Source of the DNA: Boesenbergia rotunda
Taxonomy: Eukaryota > Streptophyta > Magnoliopsida > Zingiberales > Zingiberaceae
Reading direction: 5' to 3'
Length of the DNA stretch: 64,000 nucleotides
Assembly: GCA_024364735.1 (NCBI GenBank)
Contig: JAGFNQ010000854.1
Location: forward strand, 370,916-434,915
Under the pieces are notes generated by a model. That model was not told the DNA's origin and did no database searches. It saw only the letters and a list, made by a program, of their open reading frames with translations. Made by a program: the position numbers and the translations under genes. Shown here piece by piece: positions 46,750-57,088 of this stretch. Position 1 is the first letter of the stretch. Every line of letters begins with the position of its first letter.

Positions 46750-48459
46750 ATGGCTTTGAGAGAAGGCTTCTCCACCACCCGACCTCCATTCTTTAATGGC
46801 TCCGATTTCCAATATTGGAGATCAAAGATGGAATACTATTTGAAGATGGATATCCATACTTGGTTCGCGGTGAAGGAGGGCTTTACCCCTCCTAAGGATG
46901 ACGAAGGCAAAGAACTCGAGTCTTCACGGTGGACTGCTGAATAAACTCGGAAGAGTGAAGCCGACGCGAAGGCGGTTGTCACTCTACAATGTGGCATGAA
47001 CAAAGACCAACTCATCAAGGTTGGACCTTTCACAAGTGCAAAGGACTTGTGGAACAAACTCATTGAGCTCCATGAAGGCACCCGAGACTCTAGAATTGCA
47101 AAGAGGGACTTGTTCCTCAATCAACTTCAAAATCTCTCCATGAAGGAGAATGAGTCGGTAAGTGAGCTTCATAGCCGGTTCAAGGAAGTCCTCAATGGAC
47201 TTCATTCAATTGATGAAAAGGTCGAGAATCGTGACCTTGTGAGGTATGTCTTGAAAGCATTTCCAAGGAATGCTTTGTGGTCATCCATGGTGGATGCCTA
47301 TAAAGTATCCAAGGATTTATCTATTGTAAAGTTAGATGATTTATTTTGTGAGATGGAATTGCATGAAATGGCTAACAAAGGACCCAAGGAGAAGGGGATT
47401 GCCTTAGTTGCAGGGGACCGAACCACCAAGAAGAAGGAGAAGAAGAAGGAGAAGGAAGTCTCTTCATCTTCATCCTCTTCCGAATCCGAGTCCGATTCCG
47501 AAGAAGATGGCAGTGGCTCCTCTTCATCCGAAATGGCGAACTTCGTGCGAAGGATGAGGAGGAGGGATCGACGCTTCAAGAGTAGAGATAACTCTAGTGA
47601 ATCCAAACTTGATAAGACTAATGCCTCGTGCTTTGAGTGTGGTAGGAAAGGGCATTTCAAGAATGAATGTCCAAAGCTTAAGAAAAAGGAAGAGAAATAC
47701 AAAAGAAAAGAAGAGAAATCCAAGAAGAAGAAGAAGGCTTTGAAGGCCACTTGGGATGAGTCATCCTCTAGCTCATCCGATGAAGAGAAGGAGGAGAAGA
47801 GCACAAGGAACGTAGCACTCATGGCTCTTGGAGAGGAGAGCAGTGATGAATCTTCAAGCTCCTCAAACGCGGCTTCATCATCTTCGGATGATGAAGAGGT
47901 AACTTCTCCCGAGCTTGAAAAGTGTTATAGAGCAATTGCATGTTTAACTAGTATGCTTAAGAAATCAAAGAATAAGGTTAAAGCATTGCAATTAGAAATT
48001 GATCAATTGAGAGCTTCTAGAGATGATAACATTGATGATTTGCATGTTGAATTGCTAGAAGATGAAATTAAATCTTTGAAACATGAGATTGTAAATTTGA
48101 AATCCTCTAAGGTTGAGGAAGTCAATGATTTGCATGATGAATTACTAGTAGAGGAAAACCAATCATTGAAGAGTGAAGTTGAGAAGCTCAAGAATATTCT
48201 TGGGAAATTCTCAACTAGCTCTAAGACCCTAGACATGATCCTAAATGCCCAAAGGGCAGTCTACAATAGGGCCGGTATTGGTTACCGCCCTAAGGAACCC
48301 TCATTTGTGTCTCTCATGTCTAGGACTGACATGAGACAATCTAGGACACCTAAAACTCAAAAGAAAGTTGTCAAGGCATGGGTGCCTAAGTCATGCTTAG
48401 TTGATGCTTTAGGTCCCAAGGTTTGGGTACCAAAAACTTCTATTTTTCGAATTGTGTAG
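46750..48459 (+). pseudogene. Element E gag (one premature stop)
   Basis: Reading from MALREGFSTTRPPFFNG (44 bases after the primer site) the frame runs 569 codons to the UAG at 48457-48459. The only break is TAA at 46942-46944 (codon 65), where D has CAG-type Gln. It contains the UBN2 gag domain (codons about 10-210), a Lys-rich patch, a Ser/Glu/Asp-rich linker, one CCHC knuckle CFECGRKGHFKNEC (about codons 294-307), a second Ser/acidic region, a coiled coil (about 395-500) and the conserved end VWVPKTSIFRIV. A downstream start at 46996 would give a 487-residue protein lacking the N-terminus. Confidence 0.93.
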
Positions 48460-48462
48460 GTT

Positions 48463-51400
48463 ATGATTGAGGGGGAGCATCTATCAACTTGGTTCATTGA
48501 TAGTGGATGCTCCAAACACATGACCGGGGATAGATCATTGTTTACCACACTTCACAAGAAAAGTAGAGGTAATGTATCATTTGGTAACTATGGTAGTCTT
48601 AAGGTCATAGGGATAGGAGACATTCAAATATCCGAATGTCTTAGAATTTCAAATGTCCTTCTAGTCAAGGGGATGAAATTTAATCTCCTAAGTGTGAGTC
48701 AATTGTGTGACACGGGTTACACAATTGACTTCCAACCAAGTCAATGTCTAGTTAGACAACATGACACCTTGGACACGGTACTAGTAGGAGCAAGAGTAGA
48801 CAATATTTATCAAGTCTCATTTAAAAGTGCTACTAATGTTTCTGCTAAGTGTTTCATGTCAAAAGAAGAAGAGTCCACCCTTTGGCACCGGAGGCTAGCA
48901 CATGTGAACATGAAGAACATCCGGAAGTTGGCCAACAAGGGATTAGTCCGTGGCTTACCGAGCATCAAGTATGAAAAAGACAAACTTTGTGATGCATGTC
49001 AAATGGGTAAGCAAACAAAATCTGCACATAAAGGTAAGAGCGCTGTAAGTACTTCCAATGCATTAGATTTACTTCATATGAATCTATTTGATTGTAGTAC
49101 CATCATATCATTGAATGGAAGTAGATATTGCTTTGTGATCATTGATGATTTCACTAGATATACATGGACTTACTTTTTAAAATATAAGGACCAAACCTTA
49201 GATATTTTCATTTCTTTTTGTAGAAGAGTTGAAAATGAAAAATCATCAACCATTAAGACAATTAGAAGTGATCATGAAGGTGAATTTCAAAACCAAAGGT
49301 TTTTAGAGTTTTGTCAAGATAGAGGTTATAAGCATGAGTTCTCTACTCCTAGAACACCACAACAAAATGGTGTTGTAGAGAGGAAGAACCGTGTACTTCA
49401 AGAGGCTGCACGAAGCATGCTTAATGAGTACTCACTCCTGAGTTACTTATGGGCTGAAGCTGTAAATACAGCTTGCTATGTGCAAAACAGAGTCCTCATT
49501 CATAGGTTTCTAGGAAAGACTCCCCATGAACTTTGGTTTGGAACACCACCTACGGTTAAACACCTTAAGGTGTTTAGTTGTAAGGTGTTCATTCTAAACA
49601 CCAAGGACCACCTTGGAAAGTTCACGGCAAAGGCTGATGAAGGGATACTAGTCGGGTACTCCCTCGTTAGCAAAGCCTACCGAGTTTACAACAAGAAGTC
49701 TAGATTAGTTGAAGAGTCTTCTGATGTGGTCTTTAAAGAAGTTCCAAAATCAAGTGACCAATCAGAAAATGTAGAAGGAGTTCAGCTCGAACTTAGGAGA
49801 CTAAGTTTGAATGGAGCTCCGAGTGTTGTTGATGGTGATGAGTCGGATGACGGTGAACCTAGACAACCCATTGATCAGCCGGATCCTGAGGCTGAACTTG
49901 AGTCTGGTGAACCCGTTCAAGAAGCACCACCAACTCCTAGGCAAACTAGATTAGCCTCTAGTCATCCCCAAGACCAAATTGTTGGAAACATCCATCAGGG
50001 GGTTAGAACTAGATTATTCTTCCGGAATGAAGATAATGAAGTTGCCCTAATTTCCGAAATTGAACCTAGGAAAATTGATGAAGCATTAAATGATCCTGAT
50101 TGGATCATTGCAATGCAAGATGAGCTAGGTCAATTTGAGAGAAGTCAAGTTTGGGACTTAGTCCCTAGACCCAAGAAGACCACCATTATTGGAACCAAAT
50201 GGGTCTTCAAGAACAAATTGAACCATAAGGGAGAAATCATTAGAAACAAGACACGCTTGGTAGCCAATGGCTATAGTCAAGTTGAAGGCCTTGATTATGA
50301 TGAAACTTATGCTCCCGTGGCACGATTAGAGTCCATCCGATTGATGCTTGCATTTGCAGCTCATCGTGGCTTCAAGTTATACCAAATGGATGTCAAATCG
50401 GCCTTTCTAAATGGTTTGATTAGAGAGGAAGTCTATGTTGAACAACCTCCGGGTTTTGAGAATACCGAATTCCCAAACCACGTGTTCAAGCTCAAAAAGG
50501 CACTTTATGGCCTTAAACAAGCACCCCGGGCTTGGTATGAGCGGTTGTCGACATTTTTAACTGAGAAGGGCTTCGTTAGAGGCCAAATAGACCCTACACT
50601 ATTTCTACGAAGAGATAGTGACAATATATTTGTAGCCCAAGTATATGTCGATGACATAATCTGTGTCTCAAACAATAAGGGCTATTTAAATGAGTTCATT
50701 GGACACATGGAGAGTGAGTTTGAAATAAGTCTAGTGGGAGAGTTGACTTTCTTCCTTGGACTTAAAATCAAGCAAACTCGCGATGGTATCCATGTGCACC
50801 AATTAAAGTATACTCAAGAGATGCTTCAAAAATTTAACATGAGTGATTCAAAAGAGGTAACCACTCCCATGGCTACAAACATAAGATTAGACAATGATGA
50901 GAGTGGTAAACCCGTTGATTTGACTCAATATCGAAGCATGATAGGTAGTTTGCTATACCTCACAGCTAGTCGACCGGATATCCTATTTACTGTGGGTATG
51001 TGCGCTAGGTATCAAGTTTGTGCCAAGGAATCTCATTTAATTGCTGTTAAGCGAATTTTGAGATATCTCAAGGGCACAATTGGTGTAGGTCTTTGGTACC
51101 CCCGTACCGAATCTTTTGACTTAATTGGCTATACGGATTCCGACTACGCTAGATGTAAGTTGGACCGGAAAAGCACTAGTGGGGGTTGCCAATTCTTAGG
51201 TTCGTCCTTAGTAAGTTGGTCGAGTCGGAAGCAACATTGTGTTGCTCTCTCCACGACCGAGGCAGAATATATCACCATGGGAGAGAGTGTATCACAATTG
51301 TTGTGGATGATTCATACCTTAGAGGACTATGGATTGAGTTACAAGGGTGTGCAAGTGTTGTGTGATAACATTAGCACAATTAACCTAACCAAGAATCCAG

Positions 51401-51555
51401 TCCATCACTCTAGGACCAAACACATTGAAGTAAGACACCACTTCATTAGGGATCATGTAGCTAGGGGAGATATTGTACTCTCTCATGTAGAGTCTAAATC
51501 AAACCTAGCCGACATTTTCACTAAACCACTCCCCGAAATGAATTTAGTTTTCTAA
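48463..51555 (+). CDS. Element E pol polyprotein (protease, integrase, RT, RNase H)
   Basis: Open for 1030 codons and in the same frame as gag, directly after the UAG. Protease D13-S-G-C. GAG-pre-integrase zinc motif: H142, H146 and CDAC at 176-179. Integrase core: D270 (IRSDHEGEF) and E306 (NGVVERKNR) with 35 residues between them. The first catalytic Asp, expected in LLHMDLF, is Asn207 (codon AAT at 49081-49083), which should abolish integration. RT: FKNKLNHKGEIIRNKTRLVA, MDVKSAFLNG and YVDD at 728-731. RNase H: YTDSDY (D892, D894), TTEAEY, LCDNIST and HHFIRDHVARGD. It ends FTKPLPEMNLVF, slightly shorter than A. Expression probably needs passage through the UAG. Confidence 0.95.
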   Translation: MIEGEHLSTWFIDSGCSKHMTGDRSLFTTLHKKSRGNVSFGNYGSLKVIGIGDIQISECLRISNVLLVKGMKFNLLSVSQLCDTGYTIDFQPSQCLVRQHDTLDTVLVGARVDNIYQVSFKSATNVSAKCFMSKEEESTLWHRRLAHVNMKNIRKLANKGLVRGLPSIKYEKDKLCDACQMGKQTKSAHKGKSAVSTSNALDLLHMNLFDCSTIISLNGSRYCFVIIDDFTRYTWTYFLKYKDQTLDIFISFCRRVENEKSSTIKTIRSDHEGEFQNQRFLEFCQDRGYKHEFSTPRTPQQNGVVERKNRVLQEAARSMLNEYSLLSYLWAEAVNTACYVQNRVLIHRFLGKTPHELWFGTPPTVKHLKVFSCKVFILNTKDHLGKFTAKADEGILVGYSLVSKAYRVYNKKSRLVEESSDVVFKEVPKSSDQSENVEGVQLELRRLSLNGAPSVVDGDESDDGEPRQPIDQPDPEAELESGEPVQEAPPTPRQTRLASSHPQDQIVGNIHQGVRTRLFFRNEDNEVALISEIEPRKIDEALNDPDWIIAMQDELGQFERSQVWDLVPRPKKTTIIGTKWVFKNKLNHKGEIIRNKTRLVANGYSQVEGLDYDETYAPVARLESIRLMLAFAAHRGFKLYQMDVKSAFLNGLIREEVYVEQPPGFENTEFPNHVFKLKKALYGLKQAPRAWYERLSTFLTEKGFVRGQIDPTLFLRRDSDNIFVAQVYVDDIICVSNNKGYLNEFIGHMESEFEISLVGELTFFLGLKIKQTRDGIHVHQLKYTQEMLQKFNMSDSKEVTTPMATNIRLDNDESGKPVDLTQYRSMIGSLLYLTASRPDILFTVGMCARYQVCAKESHLIAVKRILRYLKGTIGVGLWYPRTESFDLIGYTDSDYARCKLDRKSTSGGCQFLGSSLVSWSSRKQHCVALSTTEAEYITMGESVSQLLWMIHTLEDYGLSYKGVQVLCDNISTINLTKNPVHHSRTKHIEVRHHFIRDHVARGDIVLSHVESKSNLADIFTKPLPEMNLVF

Positions 51556-52784
51556 GAAGGGAGTTGGGAATGTGTCGCGCTTTATAGTTTTTCTATTTGC
51601 ACTCAAACCCTCTATGATTATTTCAAATTGTTGGGGAACAATTGGGTAACTTTGGGGACATCTCACACAAACTATAAGGTTTAACAAAACGTTTTTGCTT
51701 GCTAGATATGGGGTGAGATGTTAGGATCAACTCAATTTCTCAAAATGTCATTGCATCCCTTGAGAAATTAAGTTGACGAGATAATAATCACGGTGGTGAC
51801 CAAGTATGGGGAAAACCAATGCATAACATATGTGTATTTGGCTCCATGATCATACTTGGACATTCCAATCAAGGAAACTTAATTGAAAACCCGAATTTGA
51901 TACAAACTTAATTGAAATTGCTTGAATGATTGTTGATTGAGTTTGAATCCATTTGGATGGGTCAAAGTGATTATTGAACCTATAAGGACCTTTGATCCTT
52001 GCTCAGGGATCAATTTTAGTCAGGAGATCATGTCCAAGTTCAACAAACTTCATCAGATCTCGTTGGAAAAATTCTGAAATTCTGAAACTTAATATTTTAG
52101 ATCGTATCAGGGAGTATCAGGAATCCTGATCGGTCACCGGACCGATCAGGCATAAGGCTGATCGGTCTCTAGATCGATCTGGCTACATCCTGTCACGATC
52201 GGTCCACAAATCGATCAGCAAGGCAAGCAGTGACTTTCCGAAATTTTGACCAAGTATTCTGAGCTAGCCTGGATCGGTCCCCAGACTGATCTGGCACCCT
52301 GTGGGGATCGGTCCACAGACCGATCAGGGAGCTCAGAGGTTTCTCTCCGGACCCTACTGTTCGTGTCCTGATCGGTCACCCCACCGATCAGGAGCGCGTC
52401 TGATCGGTCACCCGACCGATCAGGATCCGGTCAATCCGATCAGGCTATAGCCTGATCGGTCTGGGTGCGATCAGATCGAACGGGGATCCGTTCAGACGCA
52501 TTAAATTCTGGTTGGTGGACCGATCCACCAACCGATTAACTTCGTGAAAGCCTCTAATCGGCCGAACCCTAGCGCCGAAACCTCCCACTCGCGCATCCTT
52601 TGCTTCGTGCGAAAACTCCTCAGTGCTTTCCCCTTCCTCTTGCGAGTGTGACCTTGCGGTTCTGAGGAGATCTTCCGAGTCCCGTGACGTCCCTCTCTCA
52701 CGGAAAGACCTTGCGACCAGTTCTTGCGCCGGGAGTCTCTTCCTGCGCACGTTTTCTTCCTCTCAACTTCCAAGAACGACACCA
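51556..52784 (+). other. Element E region between pol and the accessory ORF
   Basis: No reading frame up to about 52440. Parts resemble D 35590-36240 (GATCATACTTGG, GATACAAACTTAATTG). Palindromic GATCGGTC units occur at 52110-52470, and a CGATCCACC/GGTTGGTGG group at 52505-52540. 52560-52784 is GC-richer and leads into the ATG at 52785; it would be the leader of the accessory transcript. The minus-strand ORFs here (52445-52794) are shadows. Confidence 0.65.
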
Positions 52785-54402
52785 ATGGCACCAAAGTGAG
52801 TTTTGCCTTAACTTCTCCCTTCGAATCATGTCATGGATTATATTGTGAAGCTAATCATATTTTGGTTTTGCTCGTGTTCTTGCTGTTGTACCGTGACGCT
52901 ATGATCTTGGCCGTGATCTCATTTTCTTGCCTTGTGTCTATGATTAAACCTTAATTCAAATGTGTCTCTTGATCATTATGTCTTGGTTGTACTTTATGAT
53001 TGGGTCTTATCTGGTATGATCAATTTGTGATTCAATCTATGTTCATCTTGCTCAAATTGATTAAATCATGTGTATGACCAATTCAACCCTTTAGAAAGTC
53101 TTCCAAAGGCAAGGAAGCTGCTGAGGGGAGCTCGAAGGGGAAAGCCCCTTCCTCCTCTGCCCCCTCCAGAAGGCCACATCCTTCTTCTAGCTCCCGGTTC
53201 CCAAATGCAGCCTGTGAACAGGCCTTTCAAGCAAGGACCTTCAAACTATTACCATGTCGATCGATTGATGTTCCTTTCCTAACTGAGTACTGCCCCTCGG
53301 TCATGGAGATTGTCACTTACTACAATCTGGGTTTTCTTCTTTCTTTGGAACGAACCATCAATTACGACCTAGTCTCAGAATTCTACAACAACCTACATCA
53401 AGGTCCTCAAGGTGGTTTCGAGTTCACTACCCGAGTCGGCAAAATGAACCTTGATTTTTCATATGAGATTTTAGCTGAATACTTAGGTGGTCGACGATCA
53501 CCTAACCTCTATTCGATTTATCCAGAGCTTCCTGATCCTTTGCTGGCCCCGTTCGCAGATGTTACCCCCGACTCTATATATCAGCACTTCTTTGGTCATC
53601 CTCGCCCTGCCGGGCTTGATGAGTTGGGTCCAGTTTTTCCTACTTTTGCAGCCCTTCGACTTGCTCCAGCTGACTACGTCCTTTTCAAGATCATCACAAA
53701 CTGCATCTTACCCATTACTTCAAAGCCTTTGGCCGAGATCCGACCTTACCACTGCCTTATGCTCTACGGCATGCATCGCCGGATGGACTTTGATATCATG
53801 GAGAGCATTTTTCAGTCTATCCTATCCTACCATGAGCCTAGCCGTCGCACGGTTTATATGCCTTTTGGTCATATCATCACTGATTGGCTTATGTCGGTTG
53901 GTGTTGATATCGCCAAAGGCAGGACCATGCCCATGGTTAAGCAAGATTGTCGTTTGGGCCGGCGGGCTTTTGCGAAGTCTGGTATTATTATTCGTGAGCG
54001 TGATGGGGTCTTGGTGTGGAAGGATGGACGCGGACTTAGTGATCTTCCTGGAGGAGCACTGCATTTTCAGGCACCACACGAGGCTCCTCCTGCTGACGTT
54101 GAGTATGACGATGAGCCGGAGCCTGATCTGCGCTGGCAGATCTCAGAGCTGGATCAGACGCTACAGGAGGTTATTCAGTTGGGGGCGACAGATCGCGAGG
54201 AGTTTCGGTCGGGCTTTCGCTCTTTCGATTGCCGATTGACCAGGATCGAGACCGAGGTCTCAGGGACCCGTACACTCCAGCAGACATGGTATGATGAGTG
54301 GCGCAGCCATACATTTCCAGGAGGTGCACCTTCTTCGAGTACTGAACCAGGGTCCTTTGCTCCTACTGATACCACGATGGATGATCTCGTGGACGATAAC
54401 GA
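52785..54402 (+). pseudogene. Spliced accessory ORF of element E (env-like / Athila-ORF1-like), cut by element A
   Basis: A short exon (52785-52795, ATGGCACCAAA) is followed by a consensus donor GTGAGT. A 299-base T-rich intron ends at TTTAG (53091-53094). Exon 2 begins 53095 and is in frame, giving MAPKKSSKGKEAAEGSSKGK. It stays open to 54402, where the LTR of A interrupts it. The protein has a basic Ser-rich N-terminus, a globular region with FKLLPCRSIDVPF, LGFLLSLERTINYDLVSEFY and LDFSYEILAEYLGG, an acidic linker, and a coiled coil (DLRWQISELDQTLQEVIQ). This pattern resembles the accessory ORFs that follow pol in SIRE and Athila elements. I see no clear membrane anchor in the part present. 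Without splicing, the longest ORF starts at 53303 with a non-natural start. Confidence 0.72.
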
Positions 54403-55768
54403 TGTTGGATCGAGAGAACCGATAGAGGGGGTGAATATCGGAAAACATTCGGATTTATGTAAAAAGCGATTGCACAGCGGAAGATAAAGGCAAACACGCG
54501 AACACAGTAATTTTTACTTGGTTCGGAGCCTAGGTCGACTCCTACTCCAAGGCCCATGGTCGTTGACCGTTTACTTTGGGCAATTCTATATGAAGCGCAA
54601 TAACAGTTTACAAATTGATTTACAAAATATGGCACGGTAAACTTAACAATTAAAAGAAGCTCTTCTTTTACCGACGTTCGATGGAGATGGTCTTTTTCGG
54701 AACAGCGGGACGTCGTCGGCTCGAGTTGGGAGGTTTCCGGAGCGAGGCGCGAGAGCATAAGAGCGTAGAAGCGTTGGTTAGAAGTGATGTTCGAAGCTTG
54801 GGGTCGAGGGCCCTTTATATAGGGCCTGGGGGCGCCCGGGACGTTGGGGGCGCCCCCCCACGTGGCATTTGATCCGCAAGTTGCTCGGTCAGCGTCTGAT
54901 CCCTTTACCTTCGGGATTAGTTTTGACCGGGGCGCCCGGAGCGCTCCGGGCGCCCGGATTGACCGGGTCAAACTTTTATCTTCTTGGCTTCGAGGGGAGA
55001 TGCTGCGGTACTTTGCTGTTGGGGGCGCCCGGAGCGCTGGGGGCGCCCGGGACAGCGGGGGCGCCCGGGAGCACGGGGGCGCCCGGGAGTTGATCTGTCG
55101 AAGCTCCCTTTGTTTTCTTGTGTTTTGTGTTCACCTTGGGGGCGCCCGGGACACTCCGGGCGCCCTGGTCAGCTATTACCTCATTCCTTTGAGGCTCTCT
55201 GAGCTGCAGACACTCGTTCGTTCGGTCCTGCATCCAGGGTTAGTCCAAAACACAATAAAACAATAAAATATTAGTTTATACAGCCTTGGCTGTCTTGGTT
55301 CTGACTTTGGGTCTCCAAAATGGAACCCTAGGTCGAACCGACTCCTACTGTTCCCTCGACGGGGAACACGTCCTCACCTACTCCTCTCGGGAGAGTGTAC
55401 CTGATGCCAACCGTTCCTCTGGTTGGACTTTTGCCTGACGGTCCTTTGCCAGGTCTTTGATGTCGAGCTGTCCTTCGCCCGGTGCCTAGCATTCCTTCGC
55501 TAGGGATTTTCACTCTGGCATTCCTTTGTCAGTGCCTAGCAGTCCTTCGCTAGGGCTTTTCACTCTGGCATTCCTTCGCCAGTGCCTAGCAGTCCTTCGC
55601 TAGGGCTTTTCACTCTGGCATTCCTTCGCCAGTGCCTAGCAGTCCTTCGGTAGGGCTTTTTACTCTGCACACTCAAGTGACATGTTAGATAACAAGTAAG
55701 ACTTAACTCTTGAACCCTGTTGCCATTATCAAAACACAGGTTTGACTTTGGTACTTTCTGCACCAACA
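54403..55768 (-). repeat. Element A 3' LTR
   Basis: Minus strand TGTTGGTGCAGAAAG to CGATCCAACA (1366 bp). Hairpin array at 55437-55665 (CCTAGC/GCTAGG and CTGGC/GCCAG stems) and GGGCGCCC palindromes at 54828-55175. Confidence 0.94.
54812..54821 (-). promoter_or_regulatory. Likely TATA box, element A 3' LTR
   Basis: Minus strand TATATAAAGG; the same site occurs at 63174-63183 in the 5' LTR. Both repeat blocks lie upstream, in U3. Confidence 0.65.
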
Positions 55769-57085
55769 ATCTCCCCCCTTTTTGATTTATGGCAACCCTA
55801 GTTCAAAAGTAATGTTTAATCAAAAGCATAAAAATTTGTTCCCTCCCCCTGGAGGGAATCTCCCCCTAGATTTTTTTCAAAACATCGTGGGGTTCTAAGT
55901 TAAAAAACCTTACTTGGAATGATTTTGAAAACTTAAGTTTAGATACTTTGGAAATCTTTTGATAACTTAAGTTTTAAAAGTTCACAGAGGAATTTTTGAA
56001 AGCATGAGTTTAGAGTACTTAACAAAAATTTGAAGCCTTAAGTTTAAAGTACTCAAAAAGTTTTTGAAAACTTTTAAGTTAAGTAGGATTTGAAAAACTT
56101 AAGCACTTAGTAAACTTTGAAACAATTTAGGTACTTAGTAAATTAGGTTTAAAGTACTTATGGAAGTTTTGTAAAACTTAAGCTTAAAGTACTTATAAAA
56201 GTTTTGAAAAACTTAAGCTTAAAGACTTATAAAAGTTTTGAAAAACTTAAGCTTAAAGTACTTATAAAAGTTTTGAAAAACTTAAGCTTAAAGACTTATA
56301 AAAACTTAGTACTTAATAAACTTAAGTACTTAGTAGGATTTTCTTAAAAAACTTAAGTATTTCTAGAAAGGTTTTTGAAAAGCTTTGAAAAGTAGCTAAC
56401 TTTTTGAAAAAAAATTTTGAGAGAAAAAATTTGAAAAATTTGAACTCTCTCCTTTCCTATCTATCTCTCCCCCTTTGCCATATATCAAAAACAGATAGAT
56501 ATTGCAGAAATTAAATTGCATAAAAGAAATGACTTTAAAAAAATTCGTATGATCTTGCTGTACTGAACCAAGATTTAGACCAAATCAGTTAATTTTCTCT
56601 TGTAGGGACCTGTCTAACCCATTTAGCTACTTACTAACTGTTATAAGCAGTAGTTTTCGCTAGAGCTAGTCAAGTTAAGTGTTTCTGTTCAAGTTAGATT
56701 TTCTAAACTTGACACTTAACTGGATTGCTGTAAAAGTTGTATTTAGTGCCCCAATTACTGCAGATGCACTGACTTAAAGCATCTTGAATTAAGGCAAAGA
56801 CCTAAGCATCTCAACCCTTTCTAGGTTATCAATCAAAGTACCCTAAGGTGCTTGTGAGATGCTGGCTTCTAAATCTATAGGTGCATGCAGTTCTAGGGTT
56901 AAGGCCTAAGCTAAGTCCATTTGCGAAAAAGCCCTAGTTTTGAAAGGGGGTAGGTTTTGAAAGAAAACTAAGTCAAAAAGGATTTAAAACATACTGATTT
57001 TGAAATTAAGAAAAACAATTTTTCAAAAATCTATTTTTAGAAACTGATTTTTAAGTCAAGTAAAAAAATAATCAAGAGTACAGTT
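55769..57085 (-). other. Element A 3' untranslated region with polypurine tract and hairpin
   Basis: The polypurine tract is at 55769-55786 (minus strand AAAAAGGGGGGAGAT); similar GGGGGAG tracts lie near 55840, 55860 and 56465. 55900-56400 is a degenerate array of TTTTGAAAAACTTAAGC-like units. An inverted repeat GCATCTCA/TGAGATGC (56806-56862) matches the gag-pol spacer hairpin in position of arms and flanking GGCTTC. Confidence 0.75.
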
Positions 57086-57088
57086 AAT

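Larger units (their letters stand above)
44434..54402 (+). mobile_element. Element E: SIRE/Maximus-like copia, nearly complete, interrupted by element A
   Basis: 5' LTR, tRNA-iMet primer site, gag, UAG, long pol ORF, 3' untranslated region and a spliced accessory ORF. Element A is inserted at 54402; the rest of E, with its 3' LTR, should lie beyond 64000. It is the best-preserved coding element in the window. The right target duplication cannot be checked. Confidence 0.88.

Noticed and set aside
53303..54487. 394-residue ORF as a host gene
   Set aside because: It lies after pol inside element E, continues an upstream spliced frame, and its last codons run into the LTR of A. A captured host gene is not excluded, but an element ORF is simpler.
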